Shown here: positions 21,000-30,744 of the stretch, in pieces | Numbering within the stretch: position 1 is the first letter of the stretch | How the letters are laid out: the number at the start of each line of letters is the position of its first letter | NCBI RefSeq assembly: GCF_001983165.1 | Contig: NZ_MNPU01000012.1 | Location: forward strand, 62,001-126,000 | DNA from: Pseudomonas gessardii | GTDB taxonomy: Bacteria; Pseudomonadota; Gammaproteobacteria; Pseudomonadales; Pseudomonadaceae | DNA length: 64,000 bases | Reading direction: 5' to 3' | Position numbers and translations under genes: made by a program | Notes under the pieces: generated by a model | What the model was told of the DNA's origin: nothing | Databases searched by the model: none | What the model saw: only the letters and a program-made list of their open reading frames with translations

Positions 21000-21707
21000 A
21001 TGATCAAGAGAGTGAAGAAGTTGCGTTTACGGTCGAACCTCAAAAAATCCTTGCTGGCGGCAGCGTGCATCCTCGGATTGGCCGCGTGTGCCGGGCACCC
21101 CACATCCTCGAAAATCCAGGGCTTGCCCGAGCGGGTAGAGCTCAACGGCGTGCCGGCGTTTCGCGGTGACACCTACCAGGGTGGTCCGGCAGCCCTGGCC
21201 AGCATGCTGTCGCAACAAGGCATTGTGATTACACCAGGCTTGCTGGATAAGCCATTGCGCCTGCCGGGCGGGGAAGCTGACCTTGAGCGCAATATGCAGG
21301 CACTGGCGCGGGAGTACGGGATGCTGGTGTATCCGCTGGATGCCAAGCTGACCGCGCTGTTGGCGCAGGTGGCGGCGGGGTACCCGGTGATGTTGCGGAT
21401 TACCGAAGGCTCGACGCTCTGGGCCGAACCGCGCTATGCGGTGCTGGTGGGCTTTAACCAGCAGAACAGTACAGTGGTGTTGCGAGTGGCCAGGGACCGG
21501 CGCCGCGCAGTGGCGTTCAGCGACTTCGCGTCCGCTTGGAAAAGCGCCGGGCAATGGGCGGTGCTGGTCCAGCGGCCAAGCCAGTTGCCGGCCAATCTGG
21601 ATGCGGCGCGCTGGCAGCAGGCGGCCAACGCAACGGCCCAGGCCGGCCAGGAGCAAGCGGCGGCCCAGGCGCTCAAAGTGATGGCCGAAAGGCCGAAGCA
21701 GCCCTAA
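21000..21707 (+). CDS. Lipoprotein with degenerate C39-like peptidase fold
   Basis: Predicted outer- or inner-membrane lipoprotein of 235 residues. The signal sequence ends in the lipobox LAAC. The body follows the C39 papain-like pattern, but the catalytic cysteine position, usually QCGPAAL, reads QGGPAAL (Gly61). The usual histidine before VVxGY is Arg145 in PRYAVLVGF. The later FASAWKSAGQWAVLV is the typical C39 end. It is therefore probably a non-catalytic binder. The start is uncertain: ATG 21000, GTG 21012 or TTG 21021 are in frame and all keep the signal peptide. It converges on pbpG across a shared terminator. Confidence 0.75.
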   Translation: MIKRVKKLRLRSNLKKSLLAAACILGLAACAGHPTSSKIQGLPERVELNGVPAFRGDTYQGGPAALASMLSQQGIVITPGLLDKPLRLPGGEADLERNMQALAREYGMLVYPLDAKLTALLAQVAAGYPVMLRITEGSTLWAEPRYAVLVGFNQQNSTVVLRVARDRRRAVAFSDFASAWKSAGQWAVLVQRPSQLPANLDAARWQQAANATAQAGQEQAAAQALKVMAERPKQP

Positions 21708-21711
21708 TGCA

Positions 21712-21737
21712 AACGGCGCCCGAGAGCGCCGTTTTTT
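21712..21737. terminator. Intrinsic terminator between C39-like lipoprotein and pbpG
   Basis: AACGGCGC-N6-GCGCCGTT followed by six T on the plus strand. It terminates the plus-strand gene and lies just after the convergent pbpG stop. Confidence 0.85.
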
Positions 21738-21755
21738 GTGCCGGTCAGTGGTGTC

Positions 21756-22679
21756 TTAGCGCGACTGGGCGACCCCGGTCTGGCGGGCCTTGAGGTTCTT
21801 GTCAGCCTTGTATTGCAGGGCCACGTCCGGCACCGAGCCGCTCTTGCCGGTTTCAATCCACTTGCGAATGCGGCTGGCATCGGCAAAGTGCGTGAACTTG
21901 CCGAAGGCATCGAGGATCACCAACGACACCGGGCGATTGCCCATGCTGGTCACCAGCACCAGGCAGTGGCCGGCCTGGTTGGTGAAACCGGTCTTGGTCA
22001 GCTTGATATCCCAATTGGCCCGGTTGACCAGGTGATCGGTGTTGGAAAAACCCAGGGTGTAGCTGGGCTTGCGGAACGACACGGTTTTTTCCTTGGTGGT
22101 GCTCAATTGCGTGAGCATTGGGTACTTGCGTGCGGCCTGCACCAGCTTGCTCAAGTCACGGGCGGTGGACACGTTATGGATCGACAGGCCGGTGGGTTCG
22201 ACATAGCGGGTGCTGGTCATGCCCAAGGCCTTGGCCTTGGCGTTCATCGCAGCAATAAACGCCGCATAGCCGCCCGGATAATGGTGGGCCAGGCTGGCGG
22301 CGGCACGGTTTTCCGAGGACATCAGGGTGATCAGCAACATCTCCTTGCGCGGCATCTCACTGTTGAGCTTGACCCGCGAGAACACCCCTTTCATTTCCGG
22401 GGTGTCACTGATGTTGATAGAGATGTACTCATCCATATTCTGCTTGGCGTCCAGCACCACCATACCGGTCATCAACTTGGTGACGGAGGCAATCGGCACC
22501 ACCACGTCGGGGTTGCTGGCGTAGATCACCTTGTTGGTTTGCAGGTCGACCAGCATCGCGCTGCCCGAGGCGATGTGCAGTTGCGAGGTGTCCCGTGGGG
22601 CCAGGGTGGTTTCGCTGGCGTTGGCGACAGTGCCTGCGAATGCGAAGAACAGGCTGACAAGAGAGAGATGAATTTTCAC
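21756..22679 (-). CDS. pbpG: D-alanyl-D-alanine endopeptidase PbpG (PBP7/8)
   Basis: Periplasmic penicillin-binding endopeptidase that cleaves cross-links between peptidoglycan strands. The 307-residue protein has a signal peptide ending in ANA, then the three motifs of the class: the SxxK motif SVTK in [14 protein letters not shown] in MSSENRAA, and KTG in KTGFTNQAG. Length and motif order fit PBP7/8. It faces away from a 566-base intergenic region. Confidence 0.94.
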   Translation of the reverse strand: MKIHLSLVSLFFAFAGTVANASETTLAPRDTSQLHIASGSAMLVDLQTNKVIYASNPDVVVPIASVTKLMTGMVVLDAKQNMDEYISINISDTPEMKGVFSRVKLNSEMPRKEMLLITLMSSENRAAASLAHHYPGGYAAFIAAMNAKAKALGMTSTRYVEPTGLSIHNVSTARDLSKLVQAARKYPMLTQLSTTKEKTVSFRKPSYTLGFSNTDHLVNRANWDIKLTKTGFTNQAGHCLVLVTSMGNRPVSLVILDAFGKFTHFADASRIRKWIETGKSGSVPDVALQYKADKNLKARQTGVAQSR

Positions 22680-23245
22680 GCGGATGAACTCGCTAAAAGA
22701 TAGAAAAATACCGGGGGCGACCGGTTTTATGAAAAATGACGTTACATTTTAGGAGTATGGATCAGAAAGCGATAGAGAGCCTTTAAATAAAGGCTGTAAG
22801 GCGATGATGGGTGTAGCGCTACGGTGTCGTCCATCACACCTGCTATCGAGCGGGCTAAAAAAACACGCCAACGGAACGGTTTTATGACAGTGCCTGAACT
22901 AGATTGATATCTAAATGATATCAATTATTCAGGCTTGCTGGTCCCGCTTGTGGATTTCAGGTTCTCATGTCAGAAAAAATCAAGGCGGCAGCGGCGTTGT
23001 TCAACTTTACTGATGCACGTTGCCGAGGCTGCGCCCATTTTCGGGCGGTATCCGACCCAAGGTGGCGGGGCACTGAGTCGCGCAGGCGTAAACAAGTGTG
23101 TTGCAGATGAAGAGGGCAGGTATTGACGATGCCTTGCTAGAGGCTGCGCTAACCAAATTGTTGGGTTGCTTACAGCTTCGGGCATCTTGGTCGATAGCCT
23201 GGAATGACAGCAGTGACGTACCGACCTTTCTAAGAGAGATAAAAA
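22680..23245. other. Intergenic region between pbpG and the second chemoreceptor
   Basis: About 566 bases with promoters for two divergent genes. The one clear structure is the dyad described at 22892-22934. Short ORFs at 22935-23126 and 23098-23385 have no ribosome site or recognisable product, and I do not call them. Confidence 0.6.
22892..22934. promoter_or_regulatory. Long two-tier inverted repeat
   Basis: GCCTGAA ... ATTGATATC-TAAAT-GATATCAAT ... TTCAGGC: a perfect 9-bp inner dyad nested in a perfect 7-bp outer dyad. No T-run follows. It could be an operator for a dimeric or tetrameric regulator, or the stem of a transcript. It lies ~310 bases before the chemoreceptor start and ~210 bases before pbpG. 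Confidence 0.5.
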
Positions 23246-24871
23246 ATGAACGTCAGGACTATAAACCTTGCTCCAAGGTCTGCCATCTTCTTCTCGCTCA
23301 TTGTCCTGGTGGTTTTTGCTCTGGGCATTGTCGCCTTGATGCAAATGGACAAGCTTCGAGACGCGGAGCAGGATGTCGAAACTAATTGGATGGCGAGCAT
23401 CCGTGAGATCGGCAAGATGCAGGCAGGTGTCTTGCGCCTGCGTCTTGAAAGCATCCGCATCACTGTGACTACCGACGAGCAAGTGCGCCAAACGCGCATC
23501 GCTTCGTTGGGTGGCTACCGTAGTACGCTACAGGGCACCATCAGCAATTACGTCCCCTTGATTACCGGGCCGGCAGAGCGTGAGCTCTACCAGGCGGTGG
23601 CCACCGATGTGCAGCAGTATTTCAAGCTAGTGGATGAGCTGGAACCGTTGCTGCGAAGTGGCGACAACGCCGCAGCCATTAGCCTGATCAATACCCGCAT
23701 CAGCCCGATGACCAACGCCCTGCAGGAAAAGATGGACAAACTCTCGGCCTTTAACGAGGAGGGTGCGAAGCGTGCAGGCCTGGATGCCGCCTCGATCTAC
23801 AGCAACGGCGTAACGTTGGTGATTGGCCTGCTGGTGGTGACCGTAATGCTCACCGTAGTACTGGCTACGGTGTTGACCCGTAGCATTACCTCGCCTATCA
23901 GCGATGCCCTGGCCGTGGCCGAGCGCATTGCCGGTAGCGACCTGTCCCGGGAGATTGGGGTCAGTGGTCGCGATGAAGCCGGCCGCCTGCTGGCTGCCTT
24001 GGCGAAGATGCAGAGCAACCTGCGGGAAACCATCGCCAGTATCGCTGACTCTGCCACCCAACTGGCGTCGGCCTCTGAAGAAATGACCGCTGTGACCGAA
24101 GATGCCAGCCGTGGGCTGGTGCGGCAGAACGATGAAGTCAATCAGGCCGCCACCGCGGTGACCGAAATGAGCGCTGCGGTGGACGAGGTGGCACGCAACG
24201 CCGAAGCCGCCGCCCAATCTTCGCGAGAGTCCATGGCATTCACCCACTCGGGTATCGAGAACGTGGCGCAGACCCTCAAAGCCATCGAAAGTCTGGCCAG
24301 CAACGTGGCGAGTACTGGGGATCAAGTCAAGGCCTTGTCCGGCAGGGCCCAGGACATCAGCAAGGTGGTCGAGGTCATTCGCGCGATTGCCGAGCAGACC
24401 AACCTGCTGGCGCTGAACGCAGCCATTGAAGCCGCCCGCGCCGGCGAGCAAGGTCGTGGGTTTGCGGTGGTTGCTGATGAAGTGCGGGCCCTGGCCCACC
24501 GCACCCAGCAGTCGACCCAGGAAATCGAACAGATGATCAGCGCGATTCAGAGCGATTCGACCCACGCAGTGAGTGCCATGAGCGTCAGTGCTCAGATGGC
24601 CAGCAGCTCAATCTCCGTGGCGCAGAGCGCCGACCTGTCGCTTAAGCAGATCGCCGAGGCCATCACCCAGATAAACGAGCGCAACCTGTTGATCGCCACC
24701 GCCTCGGAAGAGCAGGCACAGGTGGCCCGCGAGGCCGATCAAAACCTGACCAGTATCCGCGAACTATCAGTCCAGAGCTCGGCGGGCGCCAGTCAGACCG
24801 CCAGCGCCTGTGGTGAGATGGCCGGCCTGGCGATTGAACTGAATCGCTTAGTGGCGCGCTTCAAGGTCTGA
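23246..24871 (+). CDS. Methyl-accepting chemotaxis protein (paralogue of the one at 226)
   Basis: Chemoreceptor of 541 residues with TM1 at about 12-34 ([20 protein letters not shown]), a periplasmic four-helix-bundle sensor, TM2 at about 190-212, HAMP, coiled coil and the conserved tip [17 protein letters not shown]. It has the same length as the receptor at 226 and matches it in the sensor pattern ([16 protein letters not shown] against [16 protein letters not shown]). They are paralogues with diverged ligand pockets. It is monocistronic, with no partner gene behind it. Confidence 0.95.
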   Translation: MNVRTINLAPRSAIFFSLIVLVVFALGIVALMQMDKLRDAEQDVETNWMASIREIGKMQAGVLRLRLESIRITVTTDEQVRQTRIASLGGYRSTLQGTISNYVPLITGPAERELYQAVATDVQQYFKLVDELEPLLRSGDNAAAISLINTRISPMTNALQEKMDKLSAFNEEGAKRAGLDAASIYSNGVTLVIGLLVVTVMLTVVLATVLTRSITSPISDALAVAERIAGSDLSREIGVSGRDEAGRLLAALAKMQSNLRETIASIADSATQLASASEEMTAVTEDASRGLVRQNDEVNQAATAVTEMSAAVDEVARNAEAAAQSSRESMAFTHSGIENVAQTLKAIESLASNVASTGDQVKALSGRAQDISKVVEVIRAIAEQTNLLALNAAIEAARAGEQGRGFAVVADEVRALAHRTQQSTQEIEQMISAIQSDSTHAVSAMSVSAQMASSSISVAQSADLSLKQIAEAITQINERNLLIATASEEQAQVAREADQNLTSIRELSVQSSAGASQTASACGEMAGLAIELNRLVARFKV

Positions 24872-25057
24872 CATGGCCTGTGCCTGCTTGTGGTAGGCCT
24901 TGAGGAGGAAGTATGACGCTAACCACTATAGGGTTATGGGGGCTTCATTCTCGGAAAAGCGCAGCGTACTGTGCAAGTTGCGGCTATTGCTTGGCTGTGA
25001 CGGCCAAGGTGGGTGTACGTCACCAGGCTTGAGCAGAGGCTATTGAACAGGCCTAAA

Positions 25058-25089
25058 AAATCCGCAGCCAGAGATCTGGCTGCGGATTT
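25058..25089. terminator. Bidirectional intrinsic terminator after folD
   Basis: AAATCCGCAGCCAGA and TCTGGCTGCGGATTT form a perfect 15-bp stem flanked by an A-run on one side and a T-run on the other. It lies between the converging chemoreceptor and folD genes and can serve both. Confidence 0.9.
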
Positions 25090-25147
25090 CTTGAGAGCCC
25101 CGGCGTAATCTCGAAGGCTTAAGCGAGCAGCATTGCGTCCTAAGGTC

Positions 25148-26002
25148 TCAGCTATGCAGGGTTTCAGCCGCGTACAGCGTATTTTCCAGCAGGCAGGCAC
25201 GGGTCATCGGGCCTACACCGCCCGGTACCGGGGTAATCCAGCCGGCGCGGGGCAGGGCGGTTTCGTACACTACATCACCGACCAATTTGCCGTCGTCCTG
25301 ACGGTTGATGCCGACATCGATCACGATCGCGCCTTCCTTGATCCACTCACCCTTGACCAGGCCCGGCTTGCCGGCGGCGACCACTACCAGGTCGGCGCGG
25401 CCAACGTGGCCCGCCAGGTCCTGGGTGAAGCGGTGGGTGACGGTCACGGTGCAGCCGGCCAGCAGCAACTCCATGGCCATCGGGCGGCCAACAATGTTGG
25501 ACGCGCCCACGACCACGGCATCCAGGCCGTACAGGTTCACGCCGGTGCTTTCCAGCAGGGTCATGATGCCCTTCGGTGTACAGGGGCGTAGCAGGGGAAT
25601 GCGCTGGGCCAGGCGACCGACGTTGTAAGGGTGGAAACCGTCGACGTCTTTGTCGGGGCGGATACGCTCCAGCAGCAGGGAGGCATCCAGATGCTCCGGC
25701 AGTGGCAATTGCAGGAGGATGCCGTCGATGTTCGGGTCGTCGTTGAGGCCGTCGATCAGGTCGGTCAGGGCCTGTTGGGTGGTGTCGCAAGGCAAGTCGT
25801 AGGCCTTGGAAATAAAGCCGACCTCTTCACAGTCTTTACGCTTGTGCGAGACATAAACCTGGGAGGCGGGATCGCTGCCGACCAGGATCACCGCGAGCCC
25901 CGGCGTGCGCAGCCCAAGCTTGCGACGCTCGGCGACACGTTTGGCGATCTGCTGGCGCAGGCTGGCGGCGATTGATTTGCCGTCGATAAGTTGTGCAGTC
26001 AT
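25148..26002 (-). CDS. folD: Bifunctional methylene-THF dehydrogenase/cyclohydrolase FolD
   Basis: Cytosolic enzyme interconverting 5,10-methylene-, methenyl- and 10-formyl-tetrahydrofolate with NADP. The 284-residue protein has the [13 protein letters not shown] block with the catalytic Tyr and Lys, the substrate loop [10 protein letters not shown], the NADP-binding [11 protein letters not shown], and the C-terminal signature [10 protein letters not shown]. Length is typical. It is divergent from the tRNA cluster. Confidence 0.97.
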   Translation of the reverse strand: MTAQLIDGKSIAASLRQQIAKRVAERRKLGLRTPGLAVILVGSDPASQVYVSHKRKDCEEVGFISKAYDLPCDTTQQALTDLIDGLNDDPNIDGILLQLPLPEHLDASLLLERIRPDKDVDGFHPYNVGRLAQRIPLLRPCTPKGIMTLLESTGVNLYGLDAVVVGASNIVGRPMAMELLLAGCTVTVTHRFTQDLAGHVGRADLVVVAAGKPGLVKGEWIKEGAIVIDVGINRQDDGKLVGDVVYETALPRAGWITPVPGGVGPMTRACLLENTLYAAETLHS

Positions 26003-26134
26003 TACGCGTGATTAACCATCGAGAGGGGGAGGAAAAGTGCGCGCATTCTCGCACGCCAGGACGTGAGGGCAAAGGCGCTTGGTCTGTAAATTCCCCTAAC
26101 CCCTTAAATAAAATGAATTTTTTTCAAAAAAGAT

Positions 26135-26161
26135 TTGACGGCCCCTGGGGGCGTCTATACT
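26135..26161 (+). promoter_or_regulatory. Candidate sigma-70 promoter of the tRNA cluster
   Basis: TTGACG at 26135-26140 and TATACT at 26156-26161 (15-base spacer; an offset TACTAT at 26158 gives 17). It is followed by a long leader to the first tRNA. The strong hexamers fit a stable-RNA promoter. Confidence 0.55.
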
Positions 26162-26282
26162 ATTCGTCGCACTTGTCGGGCACAGCCTAGCACTGGTTAA
26201 GAAGGTCGAGCGCAATGGCTGTTTTATTGTGTAAGGCTGGAAGCATTTAGTTTGTAGTCCTCCAAGAGTACAGATTAATCAG

Positions 26283-26359
26283 GCGCCCGTAGCTCAGCTG
26301 GATAGAGCATCCGCCTTCTAAGCGGATGGTCGCAGGTTCGAGTCCTGCCGGGTGCGCCA
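26283..26359 (+). tRNA. tRNA-Arg (anticodon TCT)
   Basis: Full cloverleaf from GCGCCCG to encoded CCA. Anticodon loop CTTCTAA reads TCT, decoding AGA. D arm AGCTCAGCTGGATAGAGC and T loop TTCGAGT are canonical. First gene of a four-tRNA cluster. Confidence 0.97.
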
Positions 26360-26391
26360 TTAGGCAGCTTTGGCACAAGTAGCGCAAGATG

Positions 26392-26467
26392 GTGGGCGTA
26401 GCTCAGTTGGTAGAGCACGGGATTGTGACTCCCGTTGTCGAGGGTTCGATCCCCTTCGTCCACCCCA
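26392..26467 (+). tRNA. tRNA-His (anticodon GTG), copy 1
   Basis: Cloverleaf with anticodon GTG in ATTGTGA and encoded CCA. The extra G at 26391 pairs with C73 and provides the G-1 identity base typical of bacterial tRNA-His. Followed at once by its own terminator hairpin. Confidence 0.97.
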
Positions 26468-26474
26468 TATTTGA

Positions 26475-26511
26475 AAAGGCGCCAGATTTAACGGTCTGGC
26501 GCCTTTGTTTT
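26475..26511 (+). terminator. Terminator after tRNA-His copy 1
   Basis: AAAGGCGCCAGA-N8-TCTGGCGCCTTT, then TGTTTT. Near-identical to the terminator after copy 2. As it lies inside the cluster, it probably gives partial read-through to tRNA-Leu. Confidence 0.8.
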
Positions 26512-26525
26512 AAAAGCTTCAAGCC

Positions 26526-26610
26526 GCGGATGTGGTGGAATTGGTAGACACACTGGATTTAGGTTCCAGCGCCGCGAGGCGTAAGAGTTCGAGTCTCTTC
26601 ATCCGCACCA
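26526..26610 (+). tRNA. tRNA-Leu (anticodon TAG)
   Basis: 85-base class II tRNA with a long variable arm, anticodon TAG in TTTAGGT, T loop TTCGAGT and encoded CCA. It lies between the two tRNA-His copies. Confidence 0.96.
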
Positions 26611-26687
26611 AATACAGCGTCACCCTTGCCATGGGCTGGGTTGGTGCTCAACAGAGAAGGCGATTGGCTTCTTTGTCACGCAATATG

Positions 26688-26763
26688 GTGGGCGTAGCTC
26701 AGTTGGTAGAGCACGGGATTGTGACTCCCGTTGTCGAGGGTTCGATCCCCTTCGTCCACCCCA
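26688..26763 (+). tRNA. tRNA-His (anticodon GTG), copy 2
   Basis: Sequence identical to copy 1 by eye, including the G-1 base at 26687 and the flanking CCATATT. The identity extends into the terminator, so a tRNA-plus-terminator unit was duplicated. Confidence 0.97.
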
Positions 26764-26770
26764 TATTCCG

Positions 26771-26810
26771 AAAGGCGCCAGATTTAACAGTCTGGCGCCT
26801 TTTTTGTTTT
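26771..26810 (+). terminator. Terminator of the tRNA cluster
   Basis: AAAGGCGCCAGA-N8-TCTGGCGCCTTT followed by TTTTTGTTTT. Stronger T-run than the internal copy. Confidence 0.9.
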
Positions 26811-27149
26811 AGCGGTTTGCGGCTCCGGGTCGCAGGGGTAGGGCGTTTCGTCGTATTTTTGTTTCTCGATGATGCCGAACTACCCGCCGGCCTTGCGTGC
26901 AGGGTTGGCTGCCAGGGAGGAAGTTGCTGGTTTCTTCTATATATAGAAGGGGCGGCACAGAGCCCTGGCGTGATGGGCTGTATTTGTCACTGGGGCGAGG
27001 AGCATTCGTGCATTCGTACCTGTAAAATGCCTGCTGTTTTTTAACCCGTTTTCAGTAGGGTGACTTCTTGAGTTTGACCCACTAGAATGCATGCCCTTGA
27101 TTCTTGGGTCGGAAACGGCCGGCTAACGTCTGTGCAACGAGGAATATCC
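26811..27149. other. Leader region of tig
   Basis: About 340 bases between the tRNA terminator and the trigger factor start. It contains a perfect 16-base palindrome CTTCTATATATAGAAG at 26934-26949. I see no gene; an ORF track reading through the tRNA genes here is an artefact. Confidence 0.5.
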
Positions 27150-28460
27150 ATGCAAGTTTCTGTTGAAAATACTACTGCTATCGAGCGCCGCATGAGCATC
27201 ACCGTGCCGGCAGAGCGCATCGAGACCGCGGTCAACAAGCGTCTGCAGCAGACTGCCCAGAAGGCCAAGATCGCTGGTTTCCGTCCAGGCAAAGTGCCGA
27301 TGAGCGAAATCAAGCGCCGTTTTGGTGCTGACGCACGTCAAGATGCTGTAGGTGATGTGATCCAGGCTTCCTTCTACGAAGCCGTTGTCGAGCAAAAGCT
27401 GAACCCGGCAGGCTCGCCTTCGATCGAGCCCAAGTCCCTGGAAGCGGGCAAGGACCTGGAATACGTTGCCGTATTCGAGGTGTTCCCAGAGTTCACCGTG
27501 GCAGGCTTCGACGGTATCGAAATCGAGCGCCTGAGCGCCGAAGTGGCTGATGCCGACCTGGACAATATGCTGGAAATCCTGCGCAAGCAGAACACCCGTT
27601 TTGAAGTGGCCGATCGCGCTGCCCAGAACGAAGACCAGCTGAATATCGATTTCGTGGGCAAGGTTGACGGCGAAGTCTTCGCCGGTGGTTCGGCCAAGGG
27701 CACCCAGTTGGTACTGGGCTCCAACCGCATGATCCCGGGTTTTGAAGACGGTCTGGTTGGCGCTAAGGCCGGCGAAGAGCGCGTTCTGAACCTGACGTTC
27801 CCGGCGGACTACCAGAACCTGGACCTGGCTGGCAAAGCCGCCGAGTTCACCGTGACCGTCAACAGCGTTTCCGAGCCTAAGCTGCCAGAGCTGAACGAAG
27901 AGTTCTTCGCCCAGTTCGGTATCAAGGAAACCGGTATCGAAGGTTTCCGCACCGAAGTTCGCAAGAACATGGAGCGTGAGCTGCGCCAGGCCATCAAGTC
28001 CAAGGTCAAGAACCAGGTCATGGACGGTCTGCTGGCCGCCAACCCGATCGAAGTGCCCAAGGCCCTGCTGTCCAACGAAGTGGATCGCTTGCGCGTACAA
28101 GCTGTCCAGCAGTTCGGTGGCAACATCAAGCCTGATCAACTGCCGGCCGAGCTGTTTGAAGAGCAAGCCAAGCGCCGCGTCGTGCTGGGCCTGATCGTCG
28201 CGGAAGTGGTCAAGCAATTCGACCTCAAGCCAGACGAAGACCGCGTTCGCGAAATGATCCAGGAAATGGCTTCGGCCTACCAGGAGCCTGAGCAGGTCGT
28301 GGCTTGGTACTACAAGAATGACCAGCAGCTGAACGAAGTCCGTTCGGTTGTGCTGGAAGAGCAAGTTGTAGATACTGTTCTGCAGAAGGCTAAGGTGACC
28401 GACAAAGCGGTCTCTTACGAAGAAGCAGTCAAGCCGGCAGAAGCAGCACAAGCCGACTGA
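27150..28460 (+). CDS. tig: Trigger factor
   Basis: Ribosome-associated chaperone and peptidyl-prolyl isomerase. The 436-residue protein has the ribosome-binding signature GFRPGKVP near residue 44, an FKBP-type PPIase domain at about 150-245 ([18 protein letters not shown]), and a long helical C-terminal chaperone region. The ATG at 27150 is preceded by ACGAGGA; the in-frame ATG at 27087 is too far upstream. First gene of the tig-clpP-clpX-lon cluster. Confidence 0.98.
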   Translation: MQVSVENTTAIERRMSITVPAERIETAVNKRLQQTAQKAKIAGFRPGKVPMSEIKRRFGADARQDAVGDVIQASFYEAVVEQKLNPAGSPSIEPKSLEAGKDLEYVAVFEVFPEFTVAGFDGIEIERLSAEVADADLDNMLEILRKQNTRFEVADRAAQNEDQLNIDFVGKVDGEVFAGGSAKGTQLVLGSNRMIPGFEDGLVGAKAGEERVLNLTFPADYQNLDLAGKAAEFTVTVNSVSEPKLPELNEEFFAQFGIKETGIEGFRTEVRKNMERELRQAIKSKVKNQVMDGLLAANPIEVPKALLSNEVDRLRVQAVQQFGGNIKPDQLPAELFEEQAKRRVVLGLIVAEVVKQFDLKPDEDRVREMIQEMASAYQEPEQVVAWYYKNDQQLNEVRSVVLEEQVVDTVLQKAKVTDKAVSYEEAVKPAEAAQAD

Positions 28461-28486
28461 TTGTCCAACTCGTTTGAAAATACACC

Positions 28487-28513
28487 CATAAGCCAGCCTC
28501 GCGCTGGCTTATG
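28487..28513 (+). terminator. Hairpin between tig and clpP
   Basis: CATAAGCCAGC-N5-GCTGGCTTATG, a perfect 11-bp stem without a T-run. It may be a partial terminator or an mRNA-stabilising structure separating tig from clpPX. Confidence 0.6.
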
Positions 28514-28552
28514 CGTATTCAAGACATGACTATTTGGGAGTAACTGCAGAGC

Positions 28553-29188
28553 ATGTTCCGTAATTCGTATATTCAGCAGAACTCTGATATCCAGGCCGCA
28601 GGCGGCCTGGTCCCGATGGTTGTCGAGCAATCTGCTCGTGGCGAACGCGCCTATGACATCTACTCGCGCCTGCTCAAGGAGCGAGTGATCTTTCTGGTTG
28701 GTCCGGTAGAGGACTACATGGCCAACCTGATCTGTGCGCAACTGCTGTTCCTTGAAGCGGAAAACCCGGACAAGGACATCCATCTCTACATCAACTCCCC
28801 AGGCGGTTCGGTGACGGCGGGCATGTCGATCTACGACACCATGCAGTTCATCAAGCCGAACGTATCCACCACGTGCATCGGTCAGGCCTGCAGCATGGGG
28901 GCATTCCTGCTGACGGCGGGTGCCGAAGGCAAGCGTTTCTGCCTGCCCAACTCGCGTGTGATGATTCACCAGCCACTGGGCGGTTTCCAGGGCCAGGCGT
29001 CGGACATCGAGATCCACGCCAAGGAAATCCTGTTTATCCGCGAGCGTCTCAACACGCTGATGGCCAAGCACAGCGGGCACACCCTGGAAGAAATCGAGCG
29101 CGATACCAACCGTGACAACTTCATGAGTGCCGAAGCCGCGCGTGAATACGGGCTGATCGACGCCGTGATCGACAAGCGCCCCGCTTAA
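28553..29188 (+). CDS. clpP: ATP-dependent Clp protease proteolytic subunit
   Basis: Serine protease subunit that forms the double seven-membered ring docked by ClpX or ClpA. The 211-residue protein has the catalytic Ser114 in ACSMGAFLL and the histidine in MIHQPLGG, with the aspartate later in the expected region. The oligomer sensor [11 protein letters not shown] is intact. Followed by clpX after 112 bases containing two hairpins. Confidence 0.98.
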   Translation: MFRNSYIQQNSDIQAAGGLVPMVVEQSARGERAYDIYSRLLKERVIFLVGPVEDYMANLICAQLLFLEAENPDKDIHLYINSPGGSVTAGMSIYDTMQFIKPNVSTTCIGQACSMGAFLLTAGAEGKRFCLPNSRVMIHQPLGGFQGQASDIEIHAKEILFIRERLNTLMAKHSGHTLEEIERDTNRDNFMSAEAAREYGLIDAVIDKRPA

Positions 29189-29211
29189 TATAAGCAGCTC
29201 AAAATAGGGCT

Positions 29212-29252
29212 GGTCGGCATGTCCGACCACCGGCGGGCTTGAAAAAGCCCGC
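29212..29252 (+). terminator. Tandem hairpins between clpP and clpX
   Basis: GGTCGG-N5-CCGACC at 29212-29228 and GCGGGCTT-GAAA-AAGCCCGC at 29233-29252, the second capped by a stable GNRA-type tetraloop. There is no long T-run, so attenuation or RNA stabilisation is likelier than full termination. Confidence 0.55.
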
Positions 29253-29300
29253 ATAAGCCTTCATCTTGTGTTGCAAGCCTATCGGATTTGGATCGAACGA

Positions 29301-30584
29301 ATGACTGACACCCGCAACGGCGAGGACAACGGCAAGCTGCTCTATTGCTCCTTCTGTGGCAAAAGCCAGCATGAAGTGCGCAAATTGATTGCCGGCCCCT
29401 CGGTCTTTATCTGCGACGAGTGCGTCGACCTGTGCAATGACATCATCCGTGAGGAGGTGCAGGAGGCACAGGCCGAGAGCAGCGCGCATAAATTGCCTTC
29501 GCCTAAAGAAATCAGCGGCATCCTTGACCAGTACGTGATTGGTCAAGAGCGTGCAAAGAAGGTTCTGGCCGTAGCGGTGTACAACCACTACAAGCGCTTG
29601 AACCAGCGTGACAAGAAAGGTGATGAGGTCGAACTCGGCAAGAGCAACATCCTGCTGATCGGTCCTACAGGCTCGGGTAAAACCCTGCTTGCAGAAACCC
29701 TCGCTCGCCTGCTGAACGTTCCGTTCACCATCGCCGACGCCACCACCCTCACCGAGGCGGGTTACGTAGGTGAAGATGTCGAGAACATCATTCAGAAACT
29801 GCTGCAGAAGTGCGACTACGACGTAGAGAAGGCCCAGATGGGTATTGTCTATATCGATGAAATCGACAAGATTTCGCGCAAGTCCGACAACCCGTCGATC
29901 ACCCGGGATGTTTCCGGTGAAGGCGTGCAGCAAGCCCTGCTCAAGCTGATTGAAGGCACGGTCGCTTCCGTACCGCCTCAAGGCGGCCGTAAGCACCCGC
30001 AGCAGGAATTCCTGCAGGTTGATACGCGTAACATCCTGTTTATCTGTGGCGGTGCGTTCTCCGGCCTGGAAAAGGTTATTCAAAACCGTTCCACCCGTGG
30101 CGGCATCGGTTTCAGTGCAGAAGTGCGCAGCAAGGAAGAAGGCAAGAAGGTGGGCGAGTCCCTGCGTGAAGTCGAGCCTGACGATCTGGTCAAGTTCGGT
30201 CTGATCCCGGAATTCGTTGGCCGTCTGCCGGTCCTGGCCACGTTGGACGAGCTGGATGAAGCTGCGCTGATTCAGATCCTCACCGAGCCGAAAAACGCCC
30301 TGACCAAGCAATACGCCAAGCTGTTCGAGATGGAAGGCGTGGACCTTGAGTTCCGTTCTGACGCGCTCAAATCGGTGGCCAAGCGGGCACTGGAGCGCAA
30401 GACCGGTGCACGCGGTTTGCGTTCGATTCTCGAAGGCGTATTGCTCGACACCATGTACGAAATCCCCTCGCAGTCCGAGGTGAGTAAAGTGGTGATCGAC
30501 GAAAGCGTTATCGAAGGTAAGTCCAAGCCACTGTATATCTACGAAAACAGTGAGCCGGCGGCCAAGGCTGCGCCAGACGCGTAA
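29301..30584 (+). CDS. clpX: ATP-dependent Clp protease ATP-binding subunit
   Basis: AAA+ unfoldase feeding substrates to ClpP. The 427-residue protein has an N-terminal zinc-binding domain (CSFCGKSQ and CDECVDLC), Walker [12 protein letters not shown], Walker [10 protein letters not shown], the pore loop GYVGEDVE and the C-terminal [10 protein letters not shown] sensor-2 arginine. The ATG at 29301 is used; an upstream in-frame TTG at 29268 has no ribosome site. Confidence 0.98.
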   Translation: MTDTRNGEDNGKLLYCSFCGKSQHEVRKLIAGPSVFICDECVDLCNDIIREEVQEAQAESSAHKLPSPKEISGILDQYVIGQERAKKVLAVAVYNHYKRLNQRDKKGDEVELGKSNILLIGPTGSGKTLLAETLARLLNVPFTIADATTLTEAGYVGEDVENIIQKLLQKCDYDVEKAQMGIVYIDEIDKISRKSDNPSITRDVSGEGVQQALLKLIEGTVASVPPQGGRKHPQQEFLQVDTRNILFICGGAFSGLEKVIQNRSTRGGIGFSAEVRSKEEGKKVGESLREVEPDDLVKFGLIPEFVGRLPVLATLDELDEAALIQILTEPKNALTKQYAKLFEMEGVDLEFRSDALKSVAKRALERKTGARGLRSILEGVLLDTMYEIPSQSEVSKVVIDESVIEGKSKPLYIYENSEPAAKAAPDA

Positions 30585-30608
30585 GCGTTTCGCCGTTTCG
30601 GTACAGAC

Positions 30609-30637
30609 AAGGGGCCTCTAGGGGCCCCTTTGTTTTT
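30609..30637 (+). terminator. Intrinsic terminator after clpX
   Basis: AAGGGGCC-N6-GGCCCCTT followed by TGTTTTT. It separates clpX from lon, which has its own promoter. Confidence 0.88.
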
Positions 30638-30675
30638 CATGGAAATTTTTACTGTGTGTAACTGCCAGCATTGAG

Positions 30676-30704
30676 CTTGTTTTTTTTGCACGCAGCCCCC
30701 ATCT
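30676..30704 (+). promoter_or_regulatory. Heat-shock (sigma-32) promoter of lon
   Basis: CTTGTTT at 30676-30682, a 14-base spacer, and CCCCATCT at 30697-30704 match the sigma-32 pattern CTTGAAA/CCCCATNT closely. It ends 40 bases before the lon ATG. Confidence 0.75.
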
Positions 30705-30744
30705 TGGCTTCAAGCTTACTTTCATCTGTCATAGAGGCGAAATC

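Noticed and set aside
26532..27044. 170-residue ORF through tRNA-Leu and tRNA-His
   Set aside because: It reads through two tRNA genes and a terminator, so it cannot be a protein gene.
28487..28513. Riboswitch or leader RNA in front of clpP
   Set aside because: Only a simple hairpin without further conserved structure is visible.
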